NCBI GenBank assembly: GCA_021292165.1
Contig: CM037888.1
Coordinates: forward strand, 34,243,091 to 34,307,090
Reading direction: 5' to 3'
From: Shinisaurus crocodilurus
Taxonomy: Eukaryota; Chordata; Lepidosauria; Squamata; Shinisauridae
DNA: 64,000 nucleotides
The notes under the pieces were generated by a model. That model had not been told where the DNA came from, did no database searches, and saw only the letters and a program-made list of their open reading frames with translations. The stretch's first letter is position 1; each line of letters opens with the position of its first letter. Shown piece by piece: positions 21,770 through 33,704 of the stretch. The position numbers and the translations under genes are program-made.

Positions 21770-21860
21770 AAATCCTGTGCATGTTGATTTAGAAGTAAGT
21801 CCTACTATGTTCAGTGGGGCTTACTCCTAGATAAGTGTGCACAGGATTGCAGCCTAATTC
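21770..21860. repeat. Palindromic MITE-like repeat (family 3)
   Basis: 'aatcctgtgcatgtt' at the left is mirrored by 'gtgcacaggatt' at the right, around 'agaagtaagtcctac' and 'ggggcttactcct', which also mirror each other. Partial relatives lie at 27930-27970, 46780-46862, 63155 and 63478. Likely a non-autonomous DNA transposon; no target duplication was resolved. Confidence 0.6.
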
Positions 21861-22721
21861 CCACTGTTTTTGTCTGTGTCTTGGTAATGCCAAGCATTGC
21901 AAAGCAACCAGGCCTGTGTGTATTTCTTGCAGTTGCATGTAGAAGCTACTATAAATGGTGTAAAAGTTACAAGCAGGTACTTGTTTCAGCGGTTTGCTGC
22001 AGACATTTTCTCTCTAATATTGTTCCGTAGATCTCTCTGCCACAGCACTTTTCTGGTGATACACTGATTAGCTCCAATTGATTTTGTGTAAGCTTAATTT
22101 GGGATAGATTGTTTATCATGTAAATGATGTGGCCAAGAATGCAGTCAGAGCAGCAAAGTGTGGTCACACACACAGTAGGATGTTCCAGTTTGGGCTGATG
22201 TTGGGACATAGTTTAAGCCAGGGGCAGGCTACGTGGTGTCAGCGGGCACCAGTGCGCCTTAGACACAGCATGGCTGGCTGGGGCATGCTGGGAGTTGTAG
22301 GCCTTTTCTCTGTCTAAACAGGCATAGGATTGCATCCTAACTAAATTAATTTGTTGACCATTGTATGTGGCTCCTGGTTGATTTTTTCACCGTCTGGACC
22401 AGTAGCCCTTGATAGGGCTACTGGTCCAGAACTACAGGGAGTGAGATCGTGAGCTCCCTTGTTCCCGTGCCCTGCCTAAGCAAAAGCATTTATAGCCTGT
22501 GAGAAATGGAGGCCTCCCCAATGGGTGTGTGTAATATTCCACAATTCAGATAAATTGCTGCCTGCGCAGCGAACAGGCTTGCAAACAGGGAGCAAGTTCT
22601 GAAGGGTGTTTCTTTAGAAAATGCAGACACAACTCCTTTCTTACTTGGGTTCAGGGATTTTGTTTCATGAGCAGTTTTTAATGTATGCACCATGTTGTCT
22701 ACCTACATGAACGGATGCATT
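21861..22721. other. Intron; one-arm MITE fragment at 22262-22335
   Basis: At 22268 'tggctggggcatgctgggag' is one arm of MITE family 1, followed by 'aggcataggattgc', an arm of family 3. Nothing else was recognised. Confidence 0.45.
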
Positions 22722-23841
22722 TTCTGTACAGGATTTCTGTACAGGATTTCGTATACGAAATCCTGTACAGTAACAGGACTGGGTCTGTTACTAGTAACAG
22801 GACTGGGTCTGAAGATGTAATTTTGGGTTACTAGTAACAGGACTGGGTCTGAAGATGTAAGTCCTAGTACGAAATCCTGTACTGTAACAGGACTGGGTCT
22901 GAAGATGTAAGTCCTAGTACGAAATCCTGTACAGTAACAGGACTGGGTCTGGGTCTGTTACTAGTAACAGGACTGGGTCTGAAGATGTAAGTCCCAGTAA
23001 CAGGACTGGGTCTGAAGATGTAATTTTGGGTTACTAGTAACAGGACTGGGTCTGAAGATGTAAGTCCTAGTACGAAATCCTGTACAGTAACAGGACTGGG
23101 TCTGGGTCTGTTACTAGTAACAGGACTGGGTCTGAAGATGTAAGTCCCAGTAACAGGACTGGGTCTGAAGATGTAATTTTGGGTTACTAGTAACAGGACT
23201 GGGTCTGAAGATGTAAGTCCTAGTACGAAATCCTGTACAGTAACAGGACTGGGTCTGGGTCTGTTACTAGTAACAGGACTGGGTCTGAAGATGTAAGTCC
23301 CAGTAACAGGACTGGGTCTGAAGATGTAATTTTGGGTTACTAGTAACAGGACTGGGTCTGAAGATGTAAGTCCTAGTACGAAATCCTGTACAGTAACAGG
23401 ACTGGGTCTGGGTCTGTTACTAGTAACAGGACTGGGTCTGAAGATGTAAGTCCCAGTAACAGGACTGGGTCTGAAGATGTAAGTCCCAGTAACAGGACTG
23501 GGTCTGAAGATGTAATTTTGGGTTACTAGTAACAGGACTGGGTCTGAAGATGTAAGTCCTAGTACGAAATCCTGTACAGTAACAGGACTGGGTCTGGGTC
23601 TGTTACTAGTAACAGGACTGGGTCTGAAGATGTAAGTCCCAGTAACAGGACTGGGTCTGAAGATGTAAGTCCCAGTAACAGGACTGGGTCTGAAGATGTA
23701 ATTTTGGGTTACTAGTAACAGGACTGGGTCTGAAGATGTAAGTCCTAGTACGAAATCCTGTACAGTAACAGGACTGGGTCTGGGTCTGTACTAGTAACAG
23801 GACTGGGTCTGAAGATGTAAGTCCCAGTAAGATGTAATTTT
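22722..23841. repeat. Minisatellite with higher-order structure (33-bp subunits; 153- and 186-bp units)
   Basis: A roughly 1.1-kb array built from a 33-bp subunit (AGTAACAGGACTGGGTCTGA plus AGATGTAAGTCCC). The marker GAAATCCTGTACAG starts at 22921, 23074, 23227, 23380, 23566 and 23752: three spacings of exactly 153 bp, then two of 186 bp. The longer unit has one extra 33-bp subunit. Units are nearly identical, indicating recent amplification or homogenisation. Variants include 'ttttgggttactagtaac' and the doubled 'gggtctgggtctg'. Confidence 0.95.
22737..22770. repeat. Perfect 34-bp palindrome at the edge of the minisatellite
   Basis: The 17-bp arm CTGTACAGGATTTCGTA is followed directly by its exact reverse complement. 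The right arm is the start of the repeat unit that recurs through the array, while the left arm appears only here. It could form a cruciform and may mark where the array began. Confidence 0.95.
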
Positions 23842-25033
23842 AACATGTGTGACCATTCAGTGTTAGAGGTGATACTCTGATGATCCAAGGGGTTTTTATT
23901 GTTTATTGATAACTGAGTCTATGGGTGGGGTGGCAGACTGGAGAGGCAGCAGATCCCACCCATAGTGGTTGCCTTTGTGGAAGAGCTCCAGTTAGCCAGG
24001 AAGGTAGGACAGCCTTTCAGACGGGTGGGTGTGAATCCCATCAGCACCCTTTCTTAGTGCATCTGGAGCAGGGAAGGTGTGCAGAACAGACCGTGGGGCA
24101 CCTCCCTGACCAGTGATGAAAAATGGCTAGAAGCTTCTTGCAGTGTCAGGTATCCATCAGTGGCTGATGTTCCCTGAAGGAGTTGCCACAGTCCCCATCA
24201 GGTCCCTCTCCAGCCAGACCCTCCCTTAACTCCGCTCAAAGTCAGGCAGGGTATGAGAGGAGGAATGCAGAGCTCAGCATTCCGTGGCATTGCAGCAAAT
24301 GCGAGGCAAAAGCCGAGGCTGGTCACCGGATCCCCCACATCCACCCTTGTACTCAGCTTGTGGCTTTGGGTAAGTCACTGGTTTGTCAGCATCACCCGTT
24401 TGCCTTCAGCGATGGTGGGGCAAAGGAATAGGAAGCCACGGTGGCTGGAGCAGTGGCATCCATCTTACAGGAAGCAAATGGGCTAGGCCGAGTAAGAAGC
24501 AAGTACCTTGCCCAAGGCTGCAAAGAAAATACGAGGCAGAGGTGGGGTCTGAGCCCTGCGTAGGAATTCTCATGGCTGTTCCTTTGCTCAAACGCGTGCT
24601 GTACTGCCATGGTACCCCAGGCTATCCCGAATGGCTCCTCTCCTTCCCATGCTCACAAGCAAGAAACCCAGCCAGCCTGAGTGGTGCAGGGGTGCACACA
24701 TTGCTTTTTCACACAGTGCATAATTAATACATGGAATTCACGGCTACAAGATTTGATGGCTTTAGGAAATGGTTGTGCAAATCGGTTAAAGATAAAGGCA
24801 GGGCATGCTTCCGTGGCCATGCTCCGTGGGGATAAGTGATGTGCATATTGCTGCGAGTGCTGTACAGGGCCTGGCAAAATTTGGTAGAACTGTTAGCAAC
24901 ATCTACTCCCAAGTAATCAGTTAACATAGGAATTGATCTGGGCAAGTCAAGTTTAATAAGTTACAGGCCTGTTTGTGTATTAGTCTTCCTAGTGATGCTG
25001 CCAAAGTTCATAATTTGCAGGCTCCCATATGCC
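23842..25033. other. Intron, no feature seen
   Basis: Mixed-composition unique-looking sequence without a recognised exon or repeat. Confidence 0.5.
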
Positions 25034-25198
25034 CAGGGCCGATGCAAGGCAGTTTGGTGCAGTTTGGTGCCCTAGGCAAGATCAGATATTTAGCGCCCCT
25101 CCCTTCCCACTTGAGCCCTCCCTCCCTATTTCTGGCACCCCCTTTAGCCCTGCGCCCCAGGCAGCTGCCTAGTTCGCCTAATGGTAGCACCGGCCCTG
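25034..25198. mobile_element. hAT MITE (family 4), TSD CATATGCC
   Basis: Starts CAGGGCCGATGCA and ends TAGCACCGGCCCTG, flanked by the exact 8-bp duplication CATATGCC (25026-25033 and 25199-25206). 165 bp, no ORF. Immediately downstream, 'gtgggctatacatttaataa' at about 25240 looks like a LINE or SINE tail. Confidence 0.9.
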
Positions 25199-25206
25199 CA
25201 TATGCC

Positions 25207-27169
25207 CTCCTTCGATGAATGCCATTTTTGGCAGAAAGGTGGGCTATACATTTAATAAATAACTCAGTCCTCCAGGGCTATTGAGTTCTAGTGTACAGAG
25301 TGGCTGGCTTGAGCACAGGCTCTGCGCTTGAGAAGTTGGGCACATGTGTTCTGTCGCAGGGCATTTTGGGATGCCATCTGTTTCATGATTGATGCCAGAC
25401 TCTCGGAGATCTCGGGACTGGCCTTCTGCTTGCTGTGTAAAGCACCCAGCCTGAAGGCAGCATTGGTGAGCGCACTTGGCATTGCTCACAGCGGGGAAGA
25501 GAGGCCTCTCAGATAGGGTGATGTGGTGGCGTGCTTCTGTCCAGGTCTGATCCAAAAGGGCAGTACATTGGCTTTTACGTACAATTCTCTCATGCGCCTC
25601 CCCATAAGAAGAAAGTAGAGCTAATCTGGGTCCGAGGAGTCATCTCAGCTGTTTCTCCATTCCAAAAGGTGGCAGCAATACTGCAGCCCCAGCACTCTGG
25701 CAGAAAGAAACCTCCGTCTTGAGATCTGTGCCAGCACAGAGGCGGAATTGCATCCTTCCGTGAACAAGCGCGGAGTAAGGTGCCGAATGAAGCGCTGCTC
25801 TCAAAGTAGATTCCCTAACTCTGCTGAGATAGACCCAAGGCTTTCCTGTCTTTCAGTCAAGAGATCTCCAAGGTGGCCTGCAATAGGTTAGAGCACACAC
25901 ATCATGGCCCAGCAGCCCTTCATCCTCTGCCGATAGGTGGGGCCAGGACGGCAGTCCTCGGTTCTGCAGCCCCAGCAGGGCAACTGGCCATTGGAGCGGA
26001 GTGTTCTTCCTGGCAAGGAGGGGTGGGGTGGAGGGAGGAAGCTCCTTGCAGCACCTTCTTCTCTGGCCGACGGACGGGACGGGCAGGTCTCCTTGCTGTG
26101 ATGCTCATCCCCAGTGGCCCCCTTTCCTCTGCCCATATTTATTTTATTTTGTATGGCTTTTGTATGCTACCCCAAGCCTCAAAGTTCTCTGAGCGGCTTG
26201 CAATCAATACAACAATTTAGATACAAAATAGAGCAGAAAGCCATAAGATCAAAAGCAACACAAAAAAATACAACAAGAAAGAAAACTTACAGCAACCCCA
26301 ACATTTAAAATGCAAATTTTAAAATGGGGGGATGGGGATGGGACACAGGCTACCTGAGTCATTTAAAAGGCCTGGGTGAACAGCAAGATCTTCACCTGAC
26401 ACAGAACAGGCCACAAGGATGGTGCCAGGCCAGCCAAACCTCTCTGGGAAGGCGCGTGCATGTGAATGTGGAACGTCCCTGGGTCTGCCTCCCAACAGAT
26501 GTTTGATTTCCAGACCTTTAGATTTGGATGTCATAGTGATAGTTTCAAAATGTCTCAACTATGTTTGCTTTCTTGGCAGCATGGTGACATGCATTGGCTT
26601 TGGGGTCACTGAAATGAGGAGACTTATCTCCAAAATAAAGGGGTGAGAAGCCAAGGAGAATCCTCTAGGCCAGGGTGACAGTCACTCTTGGAAACTTGCA
26701 TGCCAAATATGCTGTTTGTATGGGATGCGTGTGTGCCAGACAGATTTCTTTGTGTGTGTATCCTGCAGGATCTCCTGACCTGGCACACTACCAGAAAGAT
26801 GAGCTACCTGTGTTTCTTATTCATCTTGGAATTTTATATCCAGATTTGGTGATGGTTGTTTTTAATGAACTATGCTAAAAACCTGGCTGTTCAGTCTGTA
26901 GCATGATGCCTGCCAGCTCAGGTGCCGCAGACTCCCTAGGGCAGGGGTCCCCAATGGGGCAGGGGTCCACGGGGACCTCCCAGGGGTGCCCGCGAAGCTC
27001 TCCACTCCCTGTCCCCTTCAAAAAATATTTTTTAATTTAAAAAATGGAAAAACCTTAGGGCGCCAAATTCTCCTTCATGTTCCTGAACCTGCCGCTGATC
27101 AGCTGCTCGGGCAGGAAGCAAAGGAAAGGGCTGCTTCCTGGGCCCCCCCAATCTTCTTCCACTCACACG
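25207..27169. other. Intron; minor repeats only
   Basis: A repeat-like stretch at 26130-26300 ('gagcggcttgcaatcaatac' with an A-rich continuation) resembles a LINE 3' end. 'caggggtccccaa' at 26942 looks like a hAT left terminus without a matching right end. No exon recognised. Confidence 0.45.
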
Positions 27170-27662
27170 TCATCCCTCTCTTCTTTGCGCTCTGCCTTGC
27201 TCTTCGTTCCCAGCCTCCAGCCTTGTTGTTTCTCCCTGCGCTTCTTTACCTCGCTGTTCCCCCCTCCTAGCCTGTAGCCTCACTCTTTCTCTCACCCCAT
27301 CCCTTTGCCTTGCTGTTTCTCTCTCTACAGCCACTTTCCTTTGCCTGCTCCCAGCCTTGCTCCGATTTAACTGTTTCTCTCCTCTCCAAGCCTCTAGCCT
27401 CACTACTTCTCTCCCGACACCCCTTTACCTCACTGTTTCCCCCCCTCCCAGCCTCCAACCTCAATTTGTTTTTCTCTACCACCTCTTTATCTTGGTCTCT
27501 CTCCTGCACGTCTAGCCTTGCTTTTTCTCTCACTCTTTCCCGCTCCTTCCCAGTCCCTAGCCTTGCTCTTTCTCTCCCCCTGATCCCTTTCTCTCACTAT
27601 TTCTTCTTTCTCCTGGCCCCTAGCCTTGCTCTTTCTCTCCCTTCCCAGTCCCTTCACTTTTT
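27170..27662. repeat. Pyrimidine-rich minisatellite
   Basis: Degenerate units of about 30-50 bp based on 'cctagccttgctctttctct' repeat throughout; the strand is almost purely C/T. The open frames on both strands here are products of this composition. Confidence 0.8.
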
Positions 27663-27663
27663 C

Positions 27664-27737
27664 AACACACACGCGCACACACACACACACACACAGACAG
27701 ACACACACAGACAGACAGACAGACACACACACACAGA
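27664..27737. repeat. CA/CAGA compound microsatellite
   Basis: Alternating (CA)n and (CAGA)n blocks directly after the pyrimidine-rich array. Confidence 0.9.
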
Positions 27738-27982
27738 GCACTTACCTGAATGGAGGCTCTGATGGCAGAGGAGGAGGCAGGAGCGCCCGGTGGGGAATGG
27801 AGTGACTGAGCCTGGGGTTGATTGAGGCAGGGGAAAGTTTTCCTTTCCTTTTGGGGCTGGGGGCATTTGCCTTTCCTTTGGGGCTGGGAAAAGGTATTTG
27901 TGTGTGTGAATAGAATGAGCAGAGCGATACTATGTAGGCCTACTCAGAAGTAATTCCCACTGAGTCCCATGTATGCATACAT

Positions 27983-28365
27983 TTATTTATTTATTATTTA
28001 CATTTATTAATCGCCCATCTGGCCAGCAACCGGCCACCCTGGGCGATGTACATAGACTAAAAACAAGAGAAAATACATTTAAAACATTATAATTTTTTAA
28101 AAAAAACTTAACCCACCCCACCAGTCTAGCTGCTCTGCCTGAAGGGACAAGGAGAAGGCCGTCCATGGCAGATCTTGTTGAGCGGCCCACTTGGTGTTGC
28201 TGGAGACACTCCTTGAGATAAACTGGACCGGAGCCGTATAGGGTTTTAAAGGTCAAAACCAACACCTTGAATTCGGCTCGGCAAGCAACTGGTAGCCAGT
28301 GCAGCTCCTTGAGCACTGGCGTGATGTGGTCCCGCCGGCGGCTGCTTTTAACCAGGCTTGCAACT
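27983..28365 (-). mobile_element. L2-type LINE 3' end
   Basis: Same order as the 9641 copy: 'aatcgcccatctggcc', 'gggcgatgtacatag', then 'gggttttaaaggtcaaaacc' and 'ttcggctcggcaagcaactg' (the antisense of the ELHWLPV region). 5' truncated and diverged. Confidence 0.8.
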
Positions 28366-29579
28366 TTAAATGGGTATTTTGTTGTGCTTCTGTGGGGTCA
28401 AATGTGGATTGGTTTTGGAGTCCAGACCCTTCCTTTGCTTGTACTTGTTTCTTGGGTGAATTATTTGTCTTTTGACTAGCCAGGCCCCCAAGGCAGCCAT
28501 TATGTGACTATCCACATCCTCTGTGGGAGCCATTTTGTGGTGGTGCCCACAGCACTTTATCAAATTATCAAGTGTGTCCATGGGTAGAAAAAGATTGGGG
28601 GGGGCCTGCCCTAGGTGAGGCAGGGAGGATAATATCTCTTCCCACCTTTCTATATGAGCTCATTCTGGCTCTGGGTTGCTTTTTGCTCCTCTCGGCTCAC
28701 AGAACATATAGATTTACTTGGGTGAGCTATGGACCAGTGTGGGTGACAGACCCCAAGATGTTGCCCAAGTCTTCCCCCTGAAGCTGGGCCTGGGGAAGCC
28801 CTAGAAAGAGCCTCAAATTTATGAGTGTGTATGGAAATCCTCGCATCTGATTATACATGCGTGAACATGCAAAACCAGAATAAAGGTATGTGTAAAAGTG
28901 GGTGAGTGCGCATAAGAGTGGAGTACATACATGTGTTCCAGTGTTTTGGTGGGCCTTGTCTTGGGTGCAAGAGGCTGGTCTAGATAGCCTTTGGGCTCAT
29001 AATAGCTCCATAGTTCTATTTTAGCCTTATATAGGGCAGTTCTGGAGGAAACCTAGATCCAAGATGCAGCACGGATATGGTGTGACCTCATTAAGAGGCA
29101 AGTCTGTCCCCTTTGCTTCAGTTGCTCGCTGTCTCCTTAGAATAGGAAATTAAATTAGAGCAGAAAGGTGTCTGGAATGGCCATGCCTGCAGGTCTGAAA
29201 TAGCTGAAGAACTGCGGAGCGGGCCTGCCACTCGTTATGAATGACAGCTGCTGCTGCACCAGGCGAGGCCGTCAGCCGCGGAATGGGGTCCCACCCCCAC
29301 AGAAGAGTCATCGGGTTTTGTGTATGATCCATGCACAGGCAGAGTTGTTCATTGGTCTCTCCCTGGGCCAAAAGAAGATTGGCTGTAAAACAGACACAAT
29401 TGGGAGTATATCGGTTCTGGGTGGTGGTGGCTGGGTGGGAAGGTTCGGAGGTTCATACTCCATGACCAAAGATGAAGCTGCCTTGGTGCTCCAAATAAAT
29501 AATGCATATGGTTTGTATTGGTTACAACTATTTATTTTTGCAGAAAAGTTGCGTTACTGAAATTTTGGCCAGGCCAGTT
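28366..29579. other. Intron, no feature seen
   Basis: No recognised exon or repeat. Confidence 0.5.
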
Positions 29580-29756
29580 TCATAGATTTCATAGATCATA
29601 GAGTTGGAAGGGGCCTACAAGGCCATCGAGTTCCACCCCCTGCTCAATGCAGGAAACTAGAGGAGGGGGTCTCCCATCCATCCAAGTCATAGCCAGGCCT
29701 GACCCTGCTTAGCTTTCCACGCTCAAGACAAGCTGAGCCCGCGTGCGCCACAGGCC
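29580..29756 (-). mobile_element. 5S-rRNA-headed, CR1-tailed SINE, copy 1
   Basis: On the minus strand the head reads 'gcctgtggcgcacgcgggct', then 'gaaagctaagcagggtcagg', the 5S rRNA internal-promoter region (A box), then 'tggatggatgggagacc' (C box). It passes directly into the CR1-like tail 'gagcagggggtggaactcga' and ends in CTATGA repeats. Both the 3' third of 5S rRNA and any tRNA or Deu core are absent. Pol III transcription from the 5S-type promoter and mobilisation by CR1 machinery are inferred. Confidence 0.85.
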
Positions 29757-30620
29757 TGTTCTAAGTAAAGGCGTGACTGAAGGATAGGGGATCCTGATGC
29801 TGACTGTAGCCCGTCAATGAGGGGGAAAGGGTTCGTGTAGGAGATGGAAGTTCTGAACACCGTCCCCAGGACTGAGATGTTGGCAGACACTGCCTGCACT
29901 TTCACAAAAACATACCGTACGTATAAATATGAGGACTTGGAACTTAGTTTTGTTTCAAAATGGAATGCTTGCTTATTAATTGAATGAATTAGGAATCTTT
30001 TTTTCCTCCCAGATATCCCCTTCCACATTATGCATGTGGACAATTCTGTCAGCAAGCGCTTTAAAATGGCTGGCTAGTAGAATATGTTTTCGCTTACCTA
30101 TGGGTTTGGTTGATGTTCCTTTTTGCTGCAATTGGAGCTGGCGTTGGTCCCAAGCATTTTTCCTAGCTGAAGCGTGCCAATAGTGAGTCTGGCTCGCTCC
30201 CCCATTCTTCTGCCGCCTTCTGTATGCCAGGTTCACCAGCCACACAGCCCAGCAGGTCAGCCATTCAGACCTGTCTCAGTCATGGCGCGTGGTCTGCATC
30301 CTCCTGCTCATGCTGGAAGTCCTGTGCAAAAGCATTCTGGCAGTTTTGCTGCCTGTGCAGCAACTCCACTTGTGGCCTTGGATCGATGCGGTGAGGTCCC
30401 TTATTCCAGCTCTGTCTCTTGCACAGCAGAGTGTAAGTGGAAGAAACCTGTTCTACACATTTTGTTTTCCAGTCAATAATTCTGCTTTTATTGGTATTGA
30501 GAATGCCATGGCTGTTTGTGTGCAACTTGCATTGAGCTGGCACCTTCTGATTCCACGTGACATCTTTGCTTGTACGATGCCCATCATTTCCACCCAGCTT
30601 GATAGGTTGTGATGAGCATC
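29757..30620. other. Intron, no feature seen
   Basis: No recognised exon or repeat. Confidence 0.5.
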
Positions 30621-30850
30621 AAATTTATTTATTTATTTATTTATTTATTACATTTATACCCCACCTTTTTTCCTGCAAGGAACCCAAGGCGGCTTACATA
30701 ATCCTCCTCCTCCTCCTCCTCTCCATTTTATCCTCACAACAACCCTGTGAGGTAGGTGAGGCTGAGAGTCAGTGACTGGCCCCAAGTCACCCAGTGAGTT
30801 TCATGGCCGAGCGGGGACTAGAACCCGGATCTCCCGAGTCCCAGTCCTAT
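30621..30850 (-). mobile_element. CORE/MIR-like tRNA SINE, head-truncated
   Basis: Antisense copy of the family seen complete at 44038: the (ATTT)n tail at 30621, 'ataccccaccttttttcctg', an expanded TCC run at 30703-30722, 'caacaaccctgtgaggtagg' and 'cagtgactggccccaagtca'. It stops within the tRNA-like head. Confidence 0.88.
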
Positions 30851-33082
30851 TGCAGCATTTTTTATTCTCGTGACTGCAGCAGTGCTAGTCCTGTTTCAAC
30901 ATAGCCCACGGTTCTACAAAGGATTCCAGAGGCCTCTGTAAAAAAAAACGTTCTTCTCATACCCCAGAGAGTACACTCAGGTTCAGGGCATTCTTGTGGC
31001 ACAAGGAAGGGCAAGAGCAGAATCCCAAGAGCGTCCCTCTCTCTACTATTCACCCTTTCTTTTCTAAAGAGGTCACATTTTGGGAGGCAGCCATGGAACA
31101 TCAGGGCGGTTTTGCTGCAGAGAAAGACTGGTGTTTGGGCATGCCTTGGCCATGCATATTTTTGGGGTTCTATCTTTCTTGAGCAGGGAGAATGGGGCTG
31201 TGTCTCCCTCTAGGAGATAATGACTTGTCAGTCAAATTATGAAGTTTACGGCGTGACATAAAAACACTATTACAGGCTAGCTGCTGTCCCGAGTGAAACG
31301 ATCACACTAATTACCAGGATGCTTTGACAAATGCCACTTTAAATTACGCTGCTGAGGCCAGTCTCAAGGTGCACCCTCCGCATCTCCAGGGACTTTCCCC
31401 CAGCTGGTCACTGAAGGCAAAGACTGGGAAACTGGGACAGGCACGTACACAGGCTTGCTCTCAAAACTCAGCTGCAAGAAACAGTACTTTAAAATAGGCA
31501 ACATGGGATGAGATGGGATGGGCTCCTTCCCGCTCAACTTGTGATTGGCTGGGAGTGGGCTTGCCACTAGGCAGTGTTCAGCCCTTTGGTCTGAGGACCT
31601 GGAGCAATTGGCCTGGCCTGGCCCACCATCCCTCCCCCCCACCCCCCAGTTCCTTGCCCCACTGATCTCCTCTGCGTGCCTCAGCTAGTTTCCTGGGATT
31701 CTAGACATTGGCCCTAGAAGAGGCGCACCTTCAGCCTGGGCAACGCAGCAGTGTGCCTGCCTGCTCAGCAGTGCGCCATTAGCTTCTGCCGTCATGGCCT
31801 TAAGCATCCAGGCAGGTGAGTTGGATGGTGTTTGCTTAACAGGCATGGCGTTTCCAGAGTTTGTTCTTTTTCTCAGCTGGGGAGGAGAGAGCCCTCCTAC
31901 TATGCCCCTGTGCCTTTGGCCTCATCTAACAGGCTCAGGAATGCTGCGCTACGGAAGGAGCGCCATTTTTGTTCGTGGAGAGGGTAATTCTGCTTTGTCC
32001 ATCCTGCCCCGGCAGCCATTTTTGGAGTATGTATTGAAGTTTGTGTTGCAAATTCAAGCTTGGCACATATTTTAATGTTTTGTATCTGGTAAGAAAGTTC
32101 CTCTGAGCAGAGAGGGCAGACGGGATGACCACACTTTATCCTAGTCTCAGAGACCAATTCTTTCCTCAGTTGGCTAGAGTTGAGATTTTTTGGTTGGTGC
32201 CCCTGAGGTGCATCTAGGCTTGCCAACTCTAGTTTGTATATTTCAAGATAAAGATACCCAGTCAGGCCACTGGGCTATCTCTCGGGATGCTTGGCAGTAG
32301 CCCAGTTAGCTTTCTGACCCCGCAGTGATCGTTGTCCCTGAGGCCCTGTGTGAACATTTTTGCCAGGCTACTTTGTTCATGGATGTGATGGAACATCACA
32401 CCGGATCTACTAAACCCATGTCAGAGACTTCACTGCCACAAGTGCAATACAGAACAGATTCACAACTATTCCTGCCATTTTTTAGGTTTGCAATCTTAAA
32501 AAAAGAAAAAAGCCCTGGGGTTCTGACGCGCATAAGGCAAGGGCCCTTCCTGTACTGCTAAATGGTGAAGAGGGGATTTTGGCAGGCTCGGCATGTTGTC
32601 GTAGGGTTGAGGAAAACAACACCTGCTGAAATTCCTCCTGATGCACAGCTGTCAAAGATAAGAGCTTGGTTCTCCTTCGCGTCTCACCACCGGCCACAGA
32701 AGAAAAAGCAAATGGTGGTGGTGTGACCCATCTTGGGGGAAGACATGAGCCATTTGTGGGTCTTGACCTATCAGCTGGAGACAGGCGATGTAAAGTTTTA
32801 GCTTTTGAAGTTGAAAATGGGGCTGGGGAAAGGAACCACCTGAAGTGCCATTTTTGGGCAGAAAAGCAGAATATAAAACAGACAAGCAAGCCACTCTGGG
32901 ACTGGGAGAGGGGTGGGCGTGGTTCCCCATCAACGCTTGTGGGCTGTGAGCTCAACTGTTGTATGCACTGGTGTCTGTGTAGTCTGGGGGCAGGATGGGT
33001 AAAATACCGTAACTAAAAAAAAGTTAAGAATTTTCAGTGGAATATTTTGGAAGAGAAAAATCCTGTAATTTGACTTGATGTG
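30851..33082. other. Intron, no feature seen
   Basis: About 2.2 kb of unique-looking intron; short open frames only and no known domain. Confidence 0.5.
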
Positions 33083-33699
33083 TGTTGGGACTTGAAAAAG
33101 ATACTAGGAGAGGATATATTATGGAGTAATATCCTTCCTATCTCACGTTAGTGAGATCAGCAGAGTAGAGTCCCTTTCCAGCTTAAAAGAAGCTTAGATT
33201 TGGCTAGTGTTAGCCAGTTAGCATTTGGTAATCCAGGATGCTTTAAGGCAGACTGGATTTCCCTGGTTTTGCCCCCTTTTCTCTCCCTCAGAACAATAAT
33301 CAGAGACACAGTCTTGTAAAAGTTAAAAGTAACATTTACTCACTCAGATTATGCAGTTTCATTCAGGCAGGCTTAAAAGCGTTTCTTACAGTTGGTTACA
33401 AGTTCATTTGTAGCTACTTGGGGTCTGAACTTGTGGAGTTCAGACCAGCAACTCTGGCTACATGCTGCTACAAGGACCACGTGGAGAGAACAACCTGGTG
33501 GTGCCACGCTCACTAGAGTCTGAACAGAAAGGAGGAAGAAGCTGGGAGCTACGCCCACTTCCTGTTCAGGCTGTTAATAATTCAATGAGTACCTTCTAGG
33601 AAAACCACCCTAGAAGGTATCAGTGATCTTAACCATTTCACCCAATTACCTGGTGAAACATTAGCCATAGGTTCTGACTGCAATTTTAATTATCCAACA
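33083..33699. mobile_element. Solo LTR (family B), TSD ATGTG
   Basis: Begins TGTTGGGACTTG and ends TTATCCAACA, with an exact 5-bp duplication ATGTG at 33078-33082 and 33700-33704. 617 bp, no internal coding sequence. The family is not identified; an endogenous retrovirus or LTR retrotransposon is implied by the ends and the 5-bp duplication. Confidence 0.82.
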
Positions 33700-33704
33700 A
33701 TGTG

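Noticed and set aside
22722..23841. CRISPR-like array
   Set aside because: The spacers are not unique; the whole unit is repeated with higher-order periodicity and variation typical of a vertebrate minisatellite, and the context is eukaryotic.
26942..27000. hAT element starting CAGGGGTCCCCAA
   Set aside because: A left terminus is plausible, but no complementary right end or 8-bp duplication could be found.
27310..27762. 150-codon open frame
   Set aside because: It lies in a pyrimidine-rich minisatellite and runs into a CA microsatellite (Ser/Leu/Thr/His repeats).
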